A stretch of 46,189 nucleotides of DNA. It comes from Clostridium sp. (GTDB lineage: Bacteria; Bacillota; Clostridia; Lachnospirales; Lachnospiraceae). The notes below the pieces were generated by a model. That model was not told where the DNA came from. It did no database searches and worked only from the letters and a program-made list of their open reading frames with translations. Below are positions 41,840 through 46,189 of this stretch, piece after piece; positions within the stretch are counted from its first letter, which is position 1; each line of letters starts with the position of its first letter. The stretch spans positions 1-46,189 of the forward strand of contig JAMPFF010000019.1 of NCBI GenBank assembly GCA_023664605.1. The letters run 5' to 3'. The translations under genes and the position numbers were made by a program.

Positions 41840-43201
41840 CTATTCCGTACGAATCGCCGCCAGCGGGCTAAGACGCATGGCGCGAAGCGCCGGAAAAAAT
41901 CCCGCCAGCATACCGACCAGCACTGCAAAAACTAAAGCCAGACCGGCAAGCCACAGCGGAATATAGGAAATAGACGATCCCGTCATCATCATACCGCCGT
42001 CCGCGCCTGCCGCCACTTTATTAATCACAATGGAAAGCGTATAACTTAACGCCAGCCCGATAACGCCGCCGATAAACCCGATAAATCCCGCTTCCAGTAA
42101 AAATAAGGAACGGATATTGCGCAAGTCGCACCCTAACACTTTCATAACGCCGATTTCTTTCGTTCTTTCATAAATAGACATCATCATGGTATTGGTAATG
42201 CCGATTGCCGCCACGAACAAGGACACCGCGCCGATACCGCCTAAAACCATCTGTACATAGCCAAGCGTTGTCTGCTGGGACTCTATCCATTCCGCATTGC
42301 TGTTCGCCTGATATCCCATCTCGTTAATCAACGCCTGCACCGCGGTCACATTGTCCATATTGTCAATATCCACGATTAACTGATTATAAAAAATCTCCTT
42401 ATATGGTTTGCCCGTTTTCGTCGAGGGTTGTCCGGGAATCACTTTATTCTTGAAAATACGTTTCAGTTCCGGAATCAGCTTCTCAATATCGCAGAAAGTG
42501 CGCCAGCCCCAGTTCGTTCCTCCCTCTTCCGGCGTCATCTCTATACCGCATGTCTTAATCATATATTTTTTCGGCGGCGCGACTGCCGTCCCGCTCTCCG
42601 ACGGATACTGCGCATTCCAGTATGCTTCCCTGTCGAATATCACAAAAACAGGATCTTTCATCAAATCAATATCCGGCAGTTCTCCGGTACTGTAATAACC
42701 GTCCCCTCTGCTGTTGGTAAAATCCCTTATATTCTGGCATCCATAAAAAAATGTAAGTTCATCATCCGCCGCTGACGGCAGGCTGCCGTCTCCTACCTCC
42801 ATGTTCAGTCCTTCTATTGCCTCAATCGGCATAGCGTACAGATTCAAATATTCGTTTTGATATGCGCCGCATTTGGCAATGACGCCCGTTTCCAATACAG
42901 GATACACCGCCTTAACATGGTCCATATGCGAAATCGTCTCAATCAGTTCATCATCCAGTCTTTTTTCCTCCTGTGAACTGCTGTCGCCGCCGTAATAATA
43001 GGACTCATAAACCTCAATCTGCGTCACGCTCCCATACGATTCATACCGCTCTAACAAAGAGCGGCTCAGACCCAGTCCTAAAGAAATCATAACCACGATG
43101 GAAGCGACGCCGATAACAACGCCTAAAACCGTTAAAATTGTCCTGACTTTTCTTTTCCACAGACTGCTGCTGCTCATACGCAGCAAATCCAGAAATTTCA
43201 T
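41840..43201 (-). CDS. MacB-type ABC transporter permease
   Basis: The 453-residue protein has the classical MacB fold: an N-terminal membrane helix (about 17-42, RTILTVLGVVIGVASIVVMISLGLG), a large extracellular domain (about 43-320) and three helices at the end (about 322-450) with the TKEIGVMKVLGCDLRNIRSLFLLEA coupling motif. It works with the ATPase at 45303-46022. The ATG at 43201 has AAAGGG 7 bases upstream. The third operon member is the surface protein at 43242-45122, 40 bases before it. Confidence 0.93.
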   Translation of the reverse strand: MKFLDLLRMSSSSLWKRKVRTILTVLGVVIGVASIVVMISLGLGLSRSLLERYESYGSVTQIEVYESYYYGGDSSSQEEKRLDDELIETISHMDHVKAVYPVLETGVIAKCGAYQNEYLNLYAMPIEAIEGLNMEVGDGSLPSAADDELTFFYGCQNIRDFTNSRGDGYYSTGELPDIDLMKDPVFVIFDREAYWNAQYPSESGTAVAPPKKYMIKTCGIEMTPEEGGTNWGWRTFCDIEKLIPELKRIFKNKVIPGQPSTKTGKPYKEIFYNQLIVDIDNMDNVTAVQALINEMGYQANSNAEWIESQQTTLGYVQMVLGGIGAVSLFVAAIGITNTMMMSIYERTKEIGVMKVLGCDLRNIRSLFLLEAGFIGFIGGVIGLALSYTLSIVINKVAAGADGGMMMTGSSISYIPLWLAGLALVFAVLVGMLAGFFPALRAMRLSPLAAIRTE

Positions 43202-43241
43202 GGCAATACCCTTTCTTTCCAATCCACATCAGTTACTGCTT

Positions 43242-45122
43242 TTATTTGTTCAAATCATCATCTATGGACGATAAATCTTCCGCTAACAACAGCGCCGCTT
43301 TTTTCTTTTTCCTAAAATATAGAAACAGATAGATGCCGACGCCCACCGCCACAATAACAATCACTACAATGGCAACAATAAGCCCTGTATGGGATTTGCC
43401 CTCTTCTTCCTCCATCCCCATCATCATATCCTCATCCATCATAAAGTCGTCAAAATACTCCTCCGAAACATACAGCGTAACCGTCTTGGTTTCGGTTGTC
43501 ACGTTTCCGGCGTCATCCTCATAGGAAATATCGACATTGACCGTACCGTCGTCCATCGTCGCCGCGATTCCGGTCAGCATCACATCGACATTGCCGGTTG
43601 CGCCGGAATTAAGATTGCCGACAAAAGCGGTCGCCTCGTCGATGGAATCCGCTATAAATTTAACCTGCACATTATATAAAGTCGTTTTACCCGTATTATA
43701 GATGCTGAACATCACGTTCGACTGGGAACCGACCGTAATATCTGTCGGCACTACCTCCGGCGTACTGATATCGAAACGGCTCTCCTGATTGATTGGAATC
43801 GACACGCTTGCCGTATCCGTTAAATCGAACATTGCGCCCGCATCATATTTCATGCTCACTTCCAGTACATAGGGTTTCTGCGCCAAATCCGCTTTCGCCG
43901 TCATCTCTATCACAATATCCGCGGGCGTATCCGCCGAAATTCTGTCCATATAGACGGAACTGGATCCGGAAGTCGGCAAAAAAGCCGCATAGGTATTCGT
44001 TTTATCCTCTCCCTCTACAGCCGCCTGCATATCGAACAATACGTTTGTAACCGCCATCTCTTTTGAGGTGTTCTGCACATGTATCGTTAAGACAAAAGTA
44101 TCTCCCGCATACACCGTCGCCGGATTCGTCTCAAAACCGGTAACGACAATTCTCGGCTTCGCTCCGCTCGTCTCTTCGCCGTTTCCGCCTATCGTGCCGC
44201 TTCCGGGTTTACCGATGGTGCGCACATAGACCGTCACTTCCGCCGGTTCCTCACAGCGGATGCCCGACTTTGTGTACCAGACATTGAACTTCAACGGATA
44301 ATATCCGCTCATCACATCATTTCTTGCCGTAAAATAAAAGGTAAACTCCCTGCGGTTTTCCATTGCCTGCGCATAAGTCTGATTGCCCGGAATATAGGGT
44401 TCGGTCTGTAAATAACTTGTTTTATCCGGCGCAAAAGGCCACTCCGATACCACGGTCGAAGTCTGCGGCTCGATAATCAAATCCGTCAGTTTCTCCGTGC
44501 CTAAATTGATAATGGGAAGCACGATAGCCACATTCTGCCCGTAACTTACCGTAGGCGTTTCCCAGTTGTCGCCGACCTGCAAAAACTCGCTCGTCGTCAC
44601 ACTCACATTAGAAACCGCAGCAGATTCCATATTCCCTTTTGTCGCCGCTACATAAGACTGCAATTCCGCGACCGTCATATCCGTATTGGCAATATAATAG
44701 ACCGCGCTGTCAAAAACCTTATGTAGGTTCTCCATCACTTTTGCATCCAGACGATAGCGTACTTCCAGACTTTGCATATAGTAAAGCAAATCCTCGTCTG
44801 CGTCAAACCTGTCGTCATCATTAATGATACGGCTGCTGTCGTCTACCACGGACTGATAAACTACCTGTGTACTGGTTGTCGATGTCGGTGCCGGGTCTGT
44901 TTCCTTAGTCTCTGTGCTGGTAGATGACGTACTTGTCGGAGCATCCTTCGAGTCTAATGCCACTTCATTTGCTACTTGTTCCACTCCTACTACAGATGTA
45001 GGTATCTCTACATTAGCAACAGTACTCTCAGTAGCATATGCACTGACCGGAACAGTCAAAAAGCACAGCGCCGCCAGCCCCGCGCCAAGTATTTTCCTTT
45101 TCCACATTCTTCCCTTACACAT
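43242..45122 (-). CDS. Surface-exposed CARDB/COG1361-like protein with C-terminal anchor
   Basis: The 626-residue protein has a Sec signal peptide (ILGAGLAALCFLTVPVSAYA) and a Ser/Thr/Pro-rich low-complexity region (about 35-75). It then has several immunoglobulin-like beta-sandwich domains of the CARDB/COG1361 type (such as GDTFVLTIHVQNTSKEMAVTNVLFDMQ and VGSQSNVMFSIYNTGKTTLYNVQVKF). It ends with one membrane helix (LIVAIVVIVIVAVGVGIYLFLY) and a basic tail. It takes the position of a periplasmic adapter in MacAB-like systems, so it may connect the exporter to the wall; this is inference. AGGAGG lies 9 bases before the ATG at 45122. Confidence 0.85.
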   Translation of the reverse strand: MCKGRMWKRKILGAGLAALCFLTVPVSAYATESTVANVEIPTSVVGVEQVANEVALDSKDAPTSTSSTSTETKETDPAPTSTTSTQVVYQSVVDDSSRIINDDDRFDADEDLLYYMQSLEVRYRLDAKVMENLHKVFDSAVYYIANTDMTVAELQSYVAATKGNMESAAVSNVSVTTSEFLQVGDNWETPTVSYGQNVAIVLPIINLGTEKLTDLIIEPQTSTVVSEWPFAPDKTSYLQTEPYIPGNQTYAQAMENRREFTFYFTARNDVMSGYYPLKFNVWYTKSGIRCEEPAEVTVYVRTIGKPGSGTIGGNGEETSGAKPRIVVTGFETNPATVYAGDTFVLTIHVQNTSKEMAVTNVLFDMQAAVEGEDKTNTYAAFLPTSGSSSVYMDRISADTPADIVIEMTAKADLAQKPYVLEVSMKYDAGAMFDLTDTASVSIPINQESRFDISTPEVVPTDITVGSQSNVMFSIYNTGKTTLYNVQVKFIADSIDEATAFVGNLNSGATGNVDVMLTGIAATMDDGTVNVDISYEDDAGNVTTETKTVTLYVSEEYFDDFMMDEDMMMGMEEEEGKSHTGLIVAIVVIVIVAVGVGIYLFLYFRKKKKAALLLAEDLSSIDDDLNK

Positions 45123-45177
45123 AATTGTACTCCTCCTCAATAATCCCCTGATAGCATTCCCATTATTTCTCAGACTG

Positions 45178-45316
45178 CGAGTTTGCTCCTTTCAGGTGCA
45201 AACTTGCGGTCGAAAGAATTTTATTCTTTCAACTTAATAACCATGTCTTTCTCTTAGCCTGCGATATTTGTGACTGAAAGGCACAAATTCGCGGTTGAAA
45301 AATCAAAGATTTTTCA
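45178..45316. repeat. Two tandem paired-hairpin elements in the ABC operon
   Basis: Element a has GCGAGTTTGC/GCAAACTTGC (one wobble) and GAAAGAAT/ATTCTTTC. Element b has GATATTTGTG/CACAAATTC and GGTTGAAAAATC/GATTTTTCAACC with a 3-base loop (45291-45317 region). The two elements share the order stem, GCGG spacer, stem and similar loops (CTTTCAGG or CTGAAAGG). The TGA stop of the ATPase gene and its last codons (RLKNL) lie inside the second stem of element b. Confidence 0.75.
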
Positions 45317-46022
45317 ACCTGTTATCCTCTATCTGCACAATCTTCCCATCCTTGATATGGAAAATAATATCCGCAAATCCCGCCAGATAATTATCGTGCG
45401 TTACCATCACAAGCGTCTGGTTTTTCTCCCTGACAACTTTTTTCATCAAATCCATGACCTCGACGGAAGTATTGGAATCCAAGTTTCCCGTCGGCTCGTC
45501 CGCAAAAATAATCTCCGGCTCCACTACTAACGCCCTTGCGACGCCGACCCTCTGCTGCTGACCGCCGGACATCTGGTTCGGTCTGTGCTTCTTATGTTTT
45601 GTAAGACCGACCAAATCGAGCATATCCTCCGCCTTTTTGTTGCGGCTCTTTTTATCCATGCCCTGAAAAGTAAGCGGCAGCGCCACATTCTCTATTGCAT
45701 TCATCGTACCGAGCAGATTAAAAGACTGGAAAATAAAACCGATATGTTCCCTCCTGAACGCCACAAGCTGGTTCTCCGTCTTTTGCTCCATATGCTCCCC
45801 GGCTATGATAATCTCTCCCTTGGTCGGCTTCTCCAATCCGGCGAGCATATTAAGGAGCGTCGATTTACCGGAACCGGACGTTCCCACGATAGAGCAGAAA
45901 GTTCCCCTGTCTATCGTAAAATCCACGCCGTTTAGCGCGCGCACCCTCGTTTCTCCTACGCGGTAGATTTTATATAAATCTTTCACCTGAATGACCGGTT
46001 GTGCCTGTTGTGTCTGCTCCAT
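45303..46022 (-). CDS. ABC transporter ATP-binding protein (MacB/LolD type)
   Basis: The 239-residue ATPase has Walker A GTSGSGKST (47-55), the Q-loop FQSFNLLGT, signature MSGGQQQRVGVARAL, Walker B IIFADEPTGNLDS and switch VTHD. It powers the permease encoded two genes downstream (41840-43201). AAGGA precedes the ATG at 46022. The last residues are encoded inside a hairpin element, which suggests that the natural C-terminus was replaced by insertion of the repeat. A TATAAT-rich stretch lies upstream at about 46090-46100. Confidence 0.95.
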   Translation of the reverse strand: MEQTQQAQPVIQVKDLYKIYRVGETRVRALNGVDFTIDRGTFCSIVGTSGSGKSTLLNMLAGLEKPTKGEIIIAGEHMEQKTENQLVAFRREHIGFIFQSFNLLGTMNAIENVALPLTFQGMDKKSRNKKAEDMLDLVGLTKHKKHRPNQMSGGQQQRVGVARALVVEPEIIFADEPTGNLDSNTSVEVMDLMKKVVREKNQTLVMVTHDNYLAGFADIIFHIKDGKIVQIEDNRLKNL

Positions 46023-46189
46023 ACTAATCCTTCTTTTATTGACCTATTGATTCTTCCCCACAAATTTGCCGCTTTCCACAAATTTTTGATATTATTATAT
46101 ACCATAACCCTGTAAAAAGATACTTAATATTTTCCTAATCTACAAAATCAATTTTTAATCATCATTTACGGTTAAAACATAAAACGCGA
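46023..46189. other. Upstream region of the ABC operon, no gene
   Basis: The stretch is AT-rich. On the minus strand GGTATATAATAATATC, near 46090-46103, could be the -10 of the ABC operon; I found no -35 at normal spacing. Confidence 0.35.

Noticed and set aside
1-46189. tRNA or rRNA genes
   Set aside because: I looked for tRNA cloverleafs and rRNA motifs in the gaps and saw none; a tRNAscan-SE run would settle this.

Overview
The window looks like a chromosomal segment of a Clostridia bacterium, most likely Lachnospiraceae. The pointers are a SCIFF ranthipeptide (scfA) with its radical SAM maturase next to a fused secDF, a HemZ-type coproporphyrinogen dehydrogenase, BioY under a BirA box, adjacent hisS-aspS, and many OmpR-type two-component systems. 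This assignment is inferred from gene content, not from a database match. I see no rRNA, tRNA, CRISPR array, phage or complete insertion sequence. Almost everything is on the minus strand; the plus-strand exceptions are a CNNM/CBS protein (13042), a secreted orphan behind a structured leader (21555) and a LysR regulator (37061).

Layout by coordinate. 235-5183 holds a lipoprotein, then a two-component operon read right to left (response regulator, BspA-like leucine-rich protein, 77-aa protein, histidine kinase) whose kinase gene has its 3' end copied in 40-bp tandem repeats, and a small membrane protein. 5301-8172 holds a GT-C type membrane protein translationally coupled to a secreted Ser/Glu-repeat protein. 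8312-12870 is the export/ranthipeptide cluster: TIGR04086-like membrane protein, scfA, scfB, secDF, with three hairpins between scfA and scfB. 13042-21225 holds the CNNM/CBS protein, a hybrid histidine kinase fused to a GNAT acetyltransferase, a VanRS-like pair and an SseB-like protein. 21302-23436 holds an unidentified structured RNA leader with a secreted orphan gene, then the bioY-DUF1284 operon behind an excellent BirA operator. 23472-28755 holds aspS, hisS and a chemoreceptor.

29002-37957 looks like one LysR regulon. The regulator at 37061 diverges from an operon of a C59-like hydrolase lipoprotein, an ABC ATPase and an FtsX-type permease. A second operon follows: ferredoxin-domain aldo/keto reductase, two cyclophilin-like lipoproteins, an 83-aa protein and DUF3737. 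Both operon promoters carry the same 46-bp box in the same position relative to -35 and -10, and the lysR promoter runs through one of the boxes. 38014-41756 holds hemZ, a PIN/AbrB toxin-antitoxin pair with a 13-bp operator palindrome, and enolase. 41840-46022 is a second MacB-like ABC system with a CARDB-like surface protein.

The most notable items are the shared LysR box, the structured RNA at 21340-21508, the kinase-GNAT fusion, the scfA/scfB intergenic hairpins, a family of paired-hairpin intergenic repeats (12076, 30340, 45178) and the 3'-end tandem duplications. Start sites were chosen from visible ribosome binding sites and often lie inside the longest open frame.
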